From Demequina litoralis (GTDB taxonomy: Bacteria > Actinomycetota > Actinomycetes > Actinomycetales > Demequinaceae), in contig NZ_JAUHPW010000012.1 of the NCBI RefSeq assembly GCF_030418455.1, positions 1 through 64,000 on the forward strand: a stretch of 64,000 bases of DNA, written 5' to 3'. How positions within the stretch are numbered: the first letter of the stretch is position 1; each line of letters begins with the position of its first letter. Below the pieces are notes generated by a model. It was not told the DNA's origin. It searched no databases and worked only from the letters and a program-made list of their open reading frames with translations. Below are positions 34,873 to 43,340 of the stretch, piece after piece. Both the position numbers and the translations under genes were made by a program.

Positions 34873-35454
34873 GTGAGCGAGCACCGCCGTCCCGGCCGTC
34901 CCCAGATCGCGGATCCCGACCAGATCGCGCGCATCGCCGCGACCCTGTTCGCGGAGCGCGGCTACGCCGCCGTGTCGATGGACGACATCGCGGAGCGCTC
35001 CGGTGTCTCGCGCCGGACGCTGTTCCGGCACTTCGAGAACAAGGCCGACCTGGTGTGGCGCGACTTCTTCGCGACGTACCGTCGCCTCGCCGAGCGGCTC
35101 GTGGACCCCGCGACCGAGCCGGGCATGGCCGGCCTGCGCGCCGCCATGCGCGAGACGCTCGAGGTGCCCGGCGAGGAGGAGGAGATCACGCGGGTCCGCC
35201 TGCGGATCATCGGCGCGTCGTCGGAGGTCTTCGCCGCCGGCGTCCGCGGCCTGGGCGACATGACGGAGGGCCTGTCCCGGCAGGTCGCCAAGGCGGAGCA
35301 CATCGACGTCGACAGCCTCGAGGCACGGGCGGCGGGCCAGGCGATCACGGGCTGCATCCTCGCCTCGGCCGTGTGGTGGGCGAGCCACTCCGACGAGCCC
35401 ATCGTCGAGGTGCTCGACCGCGCGCTCGCCAGCCTCGAGCGCGGCATCTCCTGA
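34873..35454 (+). CDS. TetR regulator (MftR-like)
   Basis: A 193-aa TetR-family protein; helix-turn-helix in DIAERSGVSRRTLFRHFENKADLVWRD. The SRRTLFR(H/Y)F and K.D..W.DF pattern is shared with the mycofactocin-system regulators, yet no mycofactocin gene is visible here, so the label is one of similarity only. GTG start 6 nt after TAGGGT (34861-34866), consistent with a leaderless mRNA. Target unknown; the arylsulfotransferase-like gene converges on it. Confidence 0.85.
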   Translation: MSEHRRPGRPQIADPDQIARIAATLFAERGYAAVSMDDIAERSGVSRRTLFRHFENKADLVWRDFFATYRRLAERLVDPATEPGMAGLRAAMRETLEVPGEEEEITRVRLRIIGASSEVFAAGVRGLGDMTEGLSRQVAKAEHIDVDSLEARAAGQAITGCILASAVWWASHSDEPIVEVLDRALASLERGIS

Positions 35455-35485
35455 CGAACGGCGTCGGCCCGCGACGGACGGTGCG

Positions 35486-36787
35486 TCAGCCCAGCAGCCC
35501 CGGACGTCCCACCACGGCCTGGTAGCCGACGGTGTGGCCCAGCTCCGGCTGCTCGGCCGCGACGTCGGTGAGGATCTCCTGCTCGATGCCGGCGTCGAGG
35601 TCCACCGTGAGACGCGCGACCTCGCGGCCGTCGGCGGTGACGACCGAGACCCCCGACTCGCTGCAGCCCCACGACACGGCCCAGAACGTCTCGTCCGCGT
35701 CCATCGGGCGGGCCGAGCCCGTGCATCGTGACTCCCGGCCGGAGGGGTCCTCGACCACGTTCTCGATGGTCGCGGTGCCGTCGGTGACGCTGAGCACCAC
35801 GAACCGCGCGGTGCCCACGCCTCCCGAGCCGTTGTCGAACACGGAGAAGCGGTCGCCGCCCAGCCAACGGAAGTCGTGCTGCCCGTTCAGCACCGGACGG
35901 TCGCCCAGCAGGTCCGCGGGGTCGTCGACGGCGAGCGCGAGGGCGCTGTCGTCGTGGCCGAACGTCCACAGGATGTCGCCCGTGGCGACGTCGATCGCCA
36001 TGACCGTGCTCGGGTGGCGCATCGACACGTAGACGGTGGCGCCGTCGTCGGACGGCTGGACCGAGTTGCAGTGGAAGGGGTCGACGGGGGCGTACACGGC
36101 GGTGGTGGCGGCGGTGTCGAGCATCGCGTCGGTGAAGTGCTCGAGCGCGGACCACTCCCAGACCGCCTCGCCGTCGCGGACGTGCACGACCTCGCAGTCG
36201 TAGATGCGCTCCAGCGGCTCGTCGCCCAGCCCGCACGGGTAGACGTCGTCCCCGCACTCGACGGGCACGTACCGGTCCGCCCAGAAGCCCGCACCGTCGG
36301 CGTCCGGCTCCACCGCGTGGTGGTCGAGATCGAGGGACTCGGTGGCCTCGTCGATCGCGACGCCGCCGCCCTCGAACGTGGCGATGCGGGCGCAGAACGC
36401 GTAGCCGCCGCTGTCCGACAGGCAGGCGCGGCTCAGCCCGACGAGGGAGTCGTCTGTAGCGGTGAGCGCCGCCAGCGTCGAGCCGGAGGCGTCGAGCAGG
36501 GTGAGCGGTGCGAGGTCCCCGCGCAGCTCGAGCACCGCCTGGGTGCCGGTCGTGAGCAGGGGAGCGGCGACGTAGACCGAGGTGTCGAGCTCCGCCGCCT
36601 GCGCCGCGAGGCCCTCGTCGACCACCTCGTAGGTGAGCGCGTAGGGCGCGAGCAGGCCCTCGACGCCGCCGGCCGACTCGGACACGGGCGGCGCGTTGCT
36701 GGGCGACGAGTCCGTGTCGCCGCCCACGCAGCCCGCGACGGCGAGCACTCCCAGAAGGGACAGAACCGCACGTACGGGGCGCCTCAC
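35486..36787 (-). CDS. Arylsulfotransferase-like lipoprotein
   Basis: A 433-aa exported protein. The lipobox AVAGC puts the lipidated cysteine at residue 20. The rest is a beta-propeller-like region with blocks typical of bacterial aryl-sulfate sulfotransferases: DLDHHAVEPD, FHCNSVQPSDDGATVYVSMRH, GDILWTFG and QHDFRWLGGDRFSVFDNG. The family moves sulfate between phenols without PAPS. I cannot confirm the catalytic histidine by eye, so the protein could be a non-enzymatic relative. It is extracellular and membrane-anchored. A single gene between TetR and fabF. Confidence 0.7.
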   Translation of the reverse strand: MRRPVRAVLSLLGVLAVAGCVGGDTDSSPSNAPPVSESAGGVEGLLAPYALTYEVVDEGLAAQAAELDTSVYVAAPLLTTGTQAVLELRGDLAPLTLLDASGSTLAALTATDDSLVGLSRACLSDSGGYAFCARIATFEGGGVAIDEATESLDLDHHAVEPDADGAGFWADRYVPVECGDDVYPCGLGDEPLERIYDCEVVHVRDGEAVWEWSALEHFTDAMLDTAATTAVYAPVDPFHCNSVQPSDDGATVYVSMRHPSTVMAIDVATGDILWTFGHDDSALALAVDDPADLLGDRPVLNGQHDFRWLGGDRFSVFDNGSGGVGTARFVVLSVTDGTATIENVVEDPSGRESRCTGSARPMDADETFWAVSWGCSESGVSVVTADGREVARLTVDLDAGIEQEILTDVAAEQPELGHTVGYQAVVGRPGLLG

Positions 36788-36806
36788 GCCCCGACGTTAA
36801 CCCAGG

Positions 36807-38042
36807 TCAGACGCCGAAGACCAGGGCGACGTTGTGGCCGCCGAAGCCGAACGAGTTGTTGATCGCCGCGATCTGGCCCTCGGGGAGGGCGCGAGGGGTG
36901 TCGCGGACGAGGTCGACCTCGAGCTCCGGGTCCGGCTCCGTGACGTTGATGGTCGGGGGAGCGGTGCGGGTCTCGAGCGCCTTGATGGTGAAGACGGACT
37001 CGAGCGCGCCGGCGCCGCCGAGGAGGTGGCCGGTCATCGACTTCGTCGCGGACAGCAGCACCTGGTCCGCGTGCGCGCCGAGCAGCGAGCGGATGCCGCG
37101 CGCCTCGATCATGTCGCCGACCGGGGTGGAGGTCGCGTGCGCGTTGACGTGCGCGATGTCTGCCGTGGTGAGGTCGGCGCGCTCGAGCGCGAGCTCCATG
37201 GCCTTGGTCTGGCCGGCGCCGTTGGGCTCCGGCGCGGCGATGTGGTGCGCGTCGGCGGTCATGCCGAGGCCGAGCACGCTCGCGTAGACGCGGGCGCCGC
37301 GGGCCTTGGCGTGCTCCTCGGACTCGAGGACCACCACGCCGGCGCCCTCGCCCATGACGAAGCCGTCGCGGCTGACGTCGTACGGTCGTGAGGCGCCCTG
37401 CGGGTCGTCGTTGCGCTTGGACAGCGCCTGCATCGCGGCGAAGGCCGACAGCGGCAGCGGGTGGATCGCCGCCTCGGTGCCGCCGCAGATCACCACGTCC
37501 GCACGGCCCGACTGGATCATCTCGAAGCCCATGCCGATGGCCTCGGCGCCCGAGGCGCAGGCCGAGACGGGCGAGTGCGAGCCGGCCCGCGCCTTGAACT
37601 CGAGCGAGACGTACGCGGTGGGGGAGTTGGGCATCAGCATGGGCACGGTGAGGGGCAGGACGCGCGACGCGCCGCGGTCCCTCACCGTGTCCCATGCCGT
37701 CAGCATCGTCCACACGCCGCCGATGCCGGAGGAGACGACGCTCCCCAGGCGATCGGGGTCCACCTCGGTCTCGGCGAGCCCGGCGTCCGCCCACGCCTCG
37801 CGCGCGGCCACGATCGCCATCTGGGCGGACGGGTCCATGCGCTTGGTCTCGGGGCGCGACAGCACCTCGGAGGGCGGCACGACCAGCTGACCCGCGAAGG
37901 TCACCGGCACGCCGTACTTCTCCGCCCAGTCGTTCTCCAGCGTGCGGACGCCGGAGCGGCCGGCGAGCGCGGCCTCCCAGGTGCTGGCGACGTCCCCGCC
38001 GAGCGGCGAGGTGGTGCCGAGTCCGGTGACGACGACGTTCAT
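36807..38042 (-). CDS. fabF: 3-oxoacyl-ACP synthase II
   Basis: A 411-aa condensing enzyme (KAS II) elongating fatty acyl-ACP. Catalytic cysteine in SACASG, histidines in NAHATSTPVGD and SMTGHLLGGAG, glycine-rich end NNSFGFGGHN. Last gene in the fabD-fabH-acpP-fabF operon, 52 nt after acpP. The start at 38042 follows GGAGGATC. Confidence 0.97.
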   Translation of the reverse strand: MNVVVTGLGTTSPLGGDVASTWEAALAGRSGVRTLENDWAEKYGVPVTFAGQLVVPPSEVLSRPETKRMDPSAQMAIVAAREAWADAGLAETEVDPDRLGSVVSSGIGGVWTMLTAWDTVRDRGASRVLPLTVPMLMPNSPTAYVSLEFKARAGSHSPVSACASGAEAIGMGFEMIQSGRADVVICGGTEAAIHPLPLSAFAAMQALSKRNDDPQGASRPYDVSRDGFVMGEGAGVVVLESEEHAKARGARVYASVLGLGMTADAHHIAAPEPNGAGQTKAMELALERADLTTADIAHVNAHATSTPVGDMIEARGIRSLLGAHADQVLLSATKSMTGHLLGGAGALESVFTIKALETRTAPPTINVTEPDPELEVDLVRDTPRALPEGQIAAINNSFGFGGHNVALVFGV

Positions 38043-38094
38043 GGGCGATCCTCCGAGAGGGTGGGGGTGCGTGGGGACGGTGGTGCTGCGGGTC

Positions 38095-38337
38095 TTAGGC
38101 CGCGGCGATGAAGTCGACGGCGTCGCCGACGGTGACGAGGTCCTTGACCTTCTCGTCGGGGATGCGGACGTCGAACTTCTCCTCCGCGAGGGTGACGATC
38201 GTCATCATCGACAGCGAGTCGATGTCGAGGTCGTCGGTGAACGACTTCTCGAGGGTCACCTCGGCGGTGTCGATGTCCGTCTCCTCCGAGACGATCTCGG
38301 CCAGACCGGCGAGGACCTCATCCTTGGACAGTGCCAT
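38095..38337 (-). CDS. acpP: Acyl carrier protein
   Basis: An 80-aa ACP; the phosphopantetheine serine is Ser41 in DIDSLS. Strongly acidic, with four helices expected. ATG at 38337 with GAAGGAGCAGCA in front. It sits between fabH (76 nt upstream) and fabF, the standard arrangement in actinobacteria. Shuttles acyl chains among the fatty acid synthase II enzymes. Confidence 0.97.
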   Translation of the reverse strand: MALSKDEVLAGLAEIVSEETDIDTAEVTLEKSFTDDLDIDSLSMMTIVTLAEEKFDVRIPDEKVKDLVTVGDAVDFIAAA

Positions 38338-38413
38338 TGCTGCTCCTTCGTGTCGTGGCGCCGGGGCGCCATGTTCGTTGCGAACGTGTGTGAACTTACC
38401 GTGGGGCCCTCCG

Positions 38414-39415
38414 TCAGGGGAGGACGACCACCTGGGCGGCGTAGACCAGGCCCGCGCCGAAGCCGATCTGCAGGGCGACGTCGCCGCTCTTCGCGACGCC
38501 GTCGCGCAGCACGCGCTCGGTCGCGAGCGGGATCGACGCCGCCGACGTGTTGCCGGAGTCGACGATGTCCTTCGCGACGACGACGCTCGCGGGCAGGCCG
38601 ATCTGCTTGACCATCTGGTCGATGATGCGCAGGTTCGCCTGGTGGGGGATGAACACGTCGATGTCGTCCGGCGTGAGGCCCGCGGCCTCGATCGCCTGCA
38701 GCGCCACCGGGGCCATCTTGAACGACGCCCACTTGAAGACGCTCGGGCCCTCCTGGCGCAGCGTCGGGAACGGCAGGTCGCGGTCCTCGCGGATCTCCAG
38801 CCAGGTGTGGTCCTGCTTGATGAGCTCCGACGCGGCACCGTCCGAGCCCCAGACGGTGGGGCCGATCCCGGCCGTGTCCGAGCCGCCGATGACGACCGCG
38901 CCCGCGGCGTCGCCGAGCAGGTAGGAGATCGACCGGTCGGCCGGGTCGACGAAGTCGCTCAGCTTCTCGGCTCCCACGACGAGGACGTGGCGCGCGGCGC
39001 CCGATCGCACCAGCGCATCGGCCTGGCCGATGCCGTAGCAGTAGCCGGCGCAGGCCGCGGAGATGTCGAACGCGGCCGCGGGGGTCGCGCCGATGCGGTC
39101 CGCCAGCACGGGCGCGCCGCCGGGCGTGATGCGCGGGTACGAGATGGTCGAGAGGATGACGGCGTCGATCTCGGACGCGTCGATGCCGGCCTGCGCGATC
39201 GCGTCGCGCGCGGCCCTCTCCGACAGGTCGATGACCGAGGTGTCCTCGTTCGCGCGGACGCGCGTCACGATGCCGGTCATCTTGCGGATCCACTCGTCGG
39301 ACGAGTTGATCGGCTCGATGAGGTCGTCGTTGGGCACCGCGTTCTCGCCGCGGGCGACACCGAGGCCGAGGATGCGGGTGAACTCGGGACCGCGGCGGAC
39401 GTTGAGGGTGGTCAT
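38414..39415 (-). CDS. fabH: 3-oxoacyl-ACP synthase III
   Basis: A 333-aa KAS III starting chain synthesis by condensing acyl-CoA with malonyl-ACP. Cys122 (SAACAGY), the histidine in IPHQAN and the asparagine in SGNTSAAS form the triad. Its start overlaps the fabD stop (ATGA). In actinobacteria this enzyme usually prefers branched primers. Confidence 0.97.
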   Translation of the reverse strand: MTTLNVRRGPEFTRILGLGVARGENAVPNDDLIEPINSSDEWIRKMTGIVTRVRANEDTSVIDLSERAARDAIAQAGIDASEIDAVILSTISYPRITPGGAPVLADRIGATPAAAFDISAACAGYCYGIGQADALVRSGAARHVLVVGAEKLSDFVDPADRSISYLLGDAAGAVVIGGSDTAGIGPTVWGSDGAASELIKQDHTWLEIREDRDLPFPTLRQEGPSVFKWASFKMAPVALQAIEAAGLTPDDIDVFIPHQANLRIIDQMVKQIGLPASVVVAKDIVDSGNTSAASIPLATERVLRDGVAKSGDVALQIGFGAGLVYAAQVVVLP

Positions 39416-40326
39416 GCGGCGGTCTCCAGAAGCTCGCGGGCGGCGGCAAGGTCGTCGGGGGTCTTGAGCGCGACGGACGGGACACCCTTCATCGCGCGCT
39501 TGGCCAGGCCGGTGAGGACGCCGCCGGGGGCGACCTCGACGATGCCGGTCACACCGAGCGACAGCATCGTCTCCATGCAGAGGTCCCAGCGGACCGGGTT
39601 GGCGACCTGGCGCACGATGCGCGCGAGGGCGTCGGCGCCGTCGGCCACCTGGGCGCCGTCGGCGTTGGACAGCAGCACGCCGGCGGGCTCGCCGGGGGAG
39701 ACCTGCGCGGCGGCGGCGTCGAGGTCCGCGACCGCGGGGATCATGTAGGTGGTGTGGAACGCGCCGGCGACCTGCAGCTCGATGACGCGGGCGCGGGCCG
39801 GGGGCTCCGCGAGGAGCGCGTCGATCGCGGCCTTGGCGCCCGCGGCGACCACCTGGCCGCCGCCGTTGACGTTGGCGGGGGTGAGGCCGTGCTTTTCGAG
39901 GGCCGACGCCACCTCGGCGGCGTCGCCGCCCAGGACCGCGGCCATCGAGGTCGCCTCGGACGATGCGGCGGCGCGGGCCATCGCGGCGCCGCGGACGGCG
40001 ACGAGACGCATCGCGTCGGCGTCGGTGAGGACGCCCGCGAGGGCGGCGGCCCCGAGCTCGCCCACCGAGTGGCCGGCGGCGAGCGCGGGCGCGGCGTCGC
40101 CGAGCAGCGCGCGACCGGTCGCGATCGCGGTGGCGACCAGCAGTGGCTGGGCGACGGCGGTGTCACGGATGGTGTCGGCGTCGGACGCGGTGCCGTGGCG
40201 GACGATGTCGACGCCGGCGGCCTCGGAGAGGCCGGCGAGGGACTCGGCGACCTCGGGCAGCTCGAGCCACGGGGACAGCATCCCGGGGGTCTGGGCGCCC
40301 TGGCCGGGACAGAGAATGGCGATCAC
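39412..40326 (-). CDS. fabD: Malonyl-CoA:ACP transacylase
   Basis: A 304-aa transacylase; PGQGAQ at the N-terminus, active serine in GHSVGE and the histidine in AFHTTYM. It begins with GTG at 40326, the position where the family sequence (IAILCPGQGAQ) starts; no strong Shine-Dalgarno is seen. First gene of the fab operon, 78 nt downstream of fasR and preceded by a candidate FasR operator at 40393-40411. Confidence 0.97.
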   Translation of the reverse strand: MIAILCPGQGAQTPGMLSPWLELPEVAESLAGLSEAAGVDIVRHGTASDADTIRDTAVAQPLLVATAIATGRALLGDAAPALAAGHSVGELGAAALAGVLTDADAMRLVAVRGAAMARAAASSEATSMAAVLGGDAAEVASALEKHGLTPANVNGGGQVVAAGAKAAIDALLAEPPARARVIELQVAGAFHTTYMIPAVADLDAAAAQVSPGEPAGVLLSNADGAQVADGADALARIVRQVANPVRWDLCMETMLSLGVTGIVEVAPGGVLTGLAKRAMKGVPSVALKTPDDLAAARELLETAA

Positions 40327-40392
40327 GGGTTATAGCCTGCCTCACATCCGGGGGCCCTCTGCGGCATCAGGGTACGGATTCGGGCCCGAGTT

Positions 40393-40411
40393 CTTGTGGG
40401 AAACCTACAAG
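40393..40411. promoter_or_regulatory. Candidate FasR operator upstream of fabD
   Basis: CTTGTGGGAAACCTACAAG is a 19-bp near-palindrome (7 of 8 pairs around a 3-nt centre). It overlaps the fasR stop codon and ends 67 nt before the fabD start. It matches GTTGTGGGAACGGCACAAC at 41595 in front of fasR in the shared pattern TTGTGGGAA-N4-ACAA. Confidence 0.6.
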
Positions 40412-41574
40412 GTGCTCGTGGCGGCGTCTCGCAGACGGCCGAGCGCGAAGGCGATCTGCAGGACGTGCGCGTCCCGCGTCGAGAGCACGTCCCAGCCGGT
40501 CAGCTCGGCGACCTTGCGCAGCCGGTAGCGGACCGTGTTGGCGTGCACGAACATCGTCCGGCTCGCGAGCTCGAGGGAGCGCCCGCAGTCGAGGAAGGTC
40601 GCGACGGTCTCCTTGAGAGAGCCGCCGGCGGACGCGATCGGGTCGTACGCGACGGCGATGAGCCGGTCCGCGGCCGCCGCGTCCCCGACGAGCACGCGCT
40701 CCGGCAGGAGGTCGTCCGCGTTGACGGGCCGTGGGGCGAGCGCCCACGCGGGCGCCGCGGTCGCGCCGTGGATCGCGGCCCGCGTCGAGCGGGCCACCTC
40801 GACGAGCGTGACGGCGGGCGGGCCCACCACCACCGGGCCCGGCCCGAAGCAGGGGAGCAGCGTGGCGTTGAGCTCGTCCATGTCGGCGTCGACGCGCGCG
40901 ATCACCACGAGGTCCTCGCCGTGGATGCCGACGAGCGCGCCGTGCGCGGCGCGCCGGATGGTGCGGCGGAGCTCGGCGGACTGCAGCTCGCCGAGGGGGC
41001 CGTCCGTGTGGCCCACCATCACGAGGGTGGGCCCGGGCTTCCACCCGAGCGCGGCCGCGCGCGACGGCAGGTCGTCGTCCACCTCGCCGCGCACGAGCGC
41101 GTCGACCACGAGGGCCTCGAGGCGGGCGTCCCATGCGCCGCGCGACTCGGCGGCGCGCGCGTAGACCTCGGCGGCCGAGAACGCGATCTCGCGCGAGTAG
41201 CGCAGGATCGCCTCGCGCAGGTGCGCCTCGGCGCCCACGGCGGCGAACTCGTCGGAGTGGTCCTCCACCACCGACACGAACGTGCGGACGATGGTCAGCG
41301 TGTGCTGGAGCGAGATGGTGCGGGTGAGCTCGGGCGGCGCGGAGGCGAACATCTCGAGCGTGCCGCGATGGCCGGCGTGCGGGTCCGCGAAGTAGGCGAC
41401 GAACGACGCGATGCCGGCCTGCGCGACCGAGCCGACCCACGAGCGCTCCTGGGCGGGCAGCTCTCGGAACCACGGGTAGTCGGCGTCGAGCTTCTTCAGC
41501 GCGATCGTCGCGAGGCGCCCGGTGCCGGCACGGAGGCGGCGCAGCGTCTCGGCGCGCATGTCCGTGGTGACCAT
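40405..41574 (-). CDS. fasR: FasR-type fatty acid synthesis regulator
   Basis: A 389-aa regulator of the PucR/CdaR-like group. The N-terminal domain begins LRRLRAGTGRLATIALKKLDADYPWFRELPA and is rich in the conserved SWVGSVAQAGIASFVAYF; the C-terminus is the helix-turn-helix MFVHANTVRYRLRKVAELTG. Position directly before fabD-fabH-acpP-fabF matches the activator FasR of Streptomyces. A TACGCT box ends 7 nt before the ATG at 41574, so the mRNA is probably leaderless; another ATG five codons later is possible. Likely activates the fab operon and controls itself. Confidence 0.9.
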   Translation of the reverse strand: MVTTDMRAETLRRLRAGTGRLATIALKKLDADYPWFRELPAQERSWVGSVAQAGIASFVAYFADPHAGHRGTLEMFASAPPELTRTISLQHTLTIVRTFVSVVEDHSDEFAAVGAEAHLREAILRYSREIAFSAAEVYARAAESRGAWDARLEALVVDALVRGEVDDDLPSRAAALGWKPGPTLVMVGHTDGPLGELQSAELRRTIRRAAHGALVGIHGEDLVVIARVDADMDELNATLLPCFGPGPVVVGPPAVTLVEVARSTRAAIHGATAAPAWALAPRPVNADDLLPERVLVGDAAAADRLIAVAYDPIASAGGSLKETVATFLDCGRSLELASRTMFVHANTVRYRLRKVAELTGWDVLSTRDAHVLQIAFALGRLRDAATSTL

Positions 41575-41906
41575 GCGGGCAAGCGTAGCGGCCGGTTGTG
41601 GGAACGGCACAACGCCGCACGAGGCGCGGTGGCGGCCGCGTGCGGGAGGCCCGCCGCCGCATCGTCCCGTTGCTGTGGTGCCCCACAACCGCGCTCCCCG
41701 TGTGGCCCTCTCCACGCACGACCATGCGTGCGGCGCCTGATCCGGGCATGTCGACCGCTCACATCGGGCGTTCTGGTGGGGGAGTGCCCCAGGCGCGTGG
41801 AGGGATGACCGGGGCGTGTCCAGATTGGGGACTTTGCCGAGAGTCGGCGCGGCTGTCGGGTTTGTCGCAGGTAGCGTCGGCACCAGGCTCGAGGCCAGGA
41901 GGAGAG
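41575..41906. promoter_or_regulatory. fasR upstream region with two palindromes; 332 nt without a gene
   Basis: GTTGTGGGAACGGCACAAC (41595-41613) lies just upstream of the fasR -10 box and matches the site before fabD. A second element, TGTGG-N4-CCACA (41674-41687), is a perfect inverted repeat of the same half-site. One copy of the overrepresented word is at 41658. The right half (about 41700-41900) should contain the promoter of the membrane-protein gene, but no convincing boxes are seen. Confidence 0.55.
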
Positions 41907-43331
41907 ATGTCGCCACGTCCGCGTCCGTTGCTGGGGATGGTGCTGGGGCTGCTGCTGGGCCTCGTGATCGTGGGGCTGCTGTGGCAGCTCGGCGTCATCG
42001 ATCCCGGCCGCACGGTGCTGTTCGGCGTGACGGCCCTCGTGATGCTGCTGGTCACCGGCCTCCTCACCCGGGACGCGGCGCGGGCGCGCGCCCGGTACAC
42101 CGCGGTGGTCGCGATCGCCGGCGTGCTCGGCGGCATCGCGCTCACCGGTCTCGGCGAGCTGGTGCGGCCCGGCTCGATCTCGGACGGCTGCACCGTCGAG
42201 GCGACGGTCGGCGACACCGTCGTGACGCCGTCCGGCACGGCGGCGCTCACCCCGCTCGTCGTCCCGGCCGACGGCGTGGTGGCGTGGACCGCGTCCTCCG
42301 AGACGCCGGTCTCGGTGACCGAGCGCATCGCTGGAGTCGTGATCGGCGGCTTCGAGATCCCCATCCGGACCGTCACGTCGGAGGGAGCGCCCGAGGGGCA
42401 GGAGATGTCCGGCGAGGTGGTGGTCGCCGGCGCGATCACCTGGATTACCGACCGCGCCGTGCTGGAGCCCACCGGCGTCTACCACGCGTACGGATCGATG
42501 TCCGGCGGCTCGGTGCGCTGCGAGCTCGACGGCTACGTCAAGGTCGCGGCGGCCGGCGTCTTCGCGACCAGCACGCTGAAGATCCTGTGGATCTCGCTCG
42601 GTGTGCTCCTCCTGCTGGTCGCGTGGCCGGCGTTCGCGGTGCGGCGGTCGTTCGTGCGCGCCGAGGACGACGAGGCGCGGGCGCTCGAGGCCGCCGCGGC
42701 CGGCTTCGCGGCGGGTGAGGGCGCGCAGGCATCGAACGGCGACGGCGCCCCGGTCGACCACATCGACCCCGTGCCCGCGTGGACGCCGGACGCCCCGGGC
42801 TCCGCGGCCGCGGCGGACGAGATCGCCTCGCCGCCCGCCGGGGAGGACGTGCAGCGGCGCTCGGCGTTCGCTCCGCGCGAGGACGAGGACGAGGGCACAG
42901 GTTCGGGTTCGGGGAACGGCGGTTCGGCGTCCGACGACTCCGTTGCGGCGTGGGTCGCGGGCGAGCCCGCGCTCGAGGGAGCCGACGACGACCTGCTCCA
43001 GGCCGAGGAGGAGCCCGGGGACGATGCGGACGAGGAGGAGCCCGTCGACGAGGAGGCCCCCGAGGCGGAGGTCGAGGACGAGACCGAGCCGGAAGCTGAG
43101 GAGGAGCCCGACGCTGCGGACGGCGAGCCGGAGGACGACGGCGAGGAGCGCATCGTCCCCGCCGAGGCCGAGGCCGAGGGCGAGGACGCGGCGGGCGACG
43201 AGCCCGACGAGGCCGCCGACGAGGCTGCCGACGAGGCTGCCGACGAGGCTGCCGACGAGGCTGCCGAGCCCGGGAACGACGAAGGGCCGGAGGCCCCGTC
43301 CGAGGACGAGGGCTCCGGCCCCAGGCCGTGA
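41907..43331 (+). CDS. Membrane protein with long acidic repeat tail
   Basis: A 474-aa protein of unknown function. Two helices at residues 9-30 and 38-53, a third near 65-84, an extracellular domain (about 90-210, with two cysteines that could pair), and a further helix near 222-242. The remaining 230 residues are cytoplasmic, extremely rich in Glu, Asp and Ala, and include five tandem DEAA units. The start at 41907 has an AGGAGGAGAG site. The tail looks disordered; highly acidic tails in membrane proteins can bind cations or proteins, but nothing here fixes a role. Confidence 0.8.
   Translation: MSPRPRPLLGMVLGLLLGLVIVGLLWQLGVIDPGRTVLFGVTALVMLLVTGLLTRDAARARARYTAVVAIAGVLGGIALTGLGELVRPGSISDGCTVEATVGDTVVTPSGTAALTPLVVPADGVVAWTASSETPVSVTERIAGVVIGGFEIPIRTVTSEGAPEGQEMSGEVVVAGAITWITDRAVLEPTGVYHAYGSMSGGSVRCELDGYVKVAAAGVFATSTLKILWISLGVLLLLVAWPAFAVRRSFVRAEDDEARALEAAAAGFAAGEGAQASNGDGAPVDHIDPVPAWTPDAPGSAAAADEIASPPAGEDVQRRSAFAPREDEDEGTGSGSGNGGSASDDSVAAWVAGEPALEGADDDLLQAEEEPGDDADEEEPVDEEAPEAEVEDETEPEAEEEPDAADGEPEDDGEERIVPAEAEAEGEDAAGDEPDEAADEAADEAADEAADEAAEPGNDEGPEAPSEDEGSGPRP
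43206..43265 (+). repeat. Five tandem 12-nt units coding DEAA
   Basis: GACGAGGCTGCC repeats five times (first copy GACGAGGCCGCC) inside the acidic tail. Near-identity at the DNA level suggests recent slippage, so copy number may vary between strains. Confidence 0.9.
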
Positions 43332-43340
43332 ACCGCTAGA

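Noticed and set aside
34873-35454. Mycofactocin locus suggested by the MftR-like TetR
   Set aside because: None of the mycofactocin biosynthesis genes is visible in the window.
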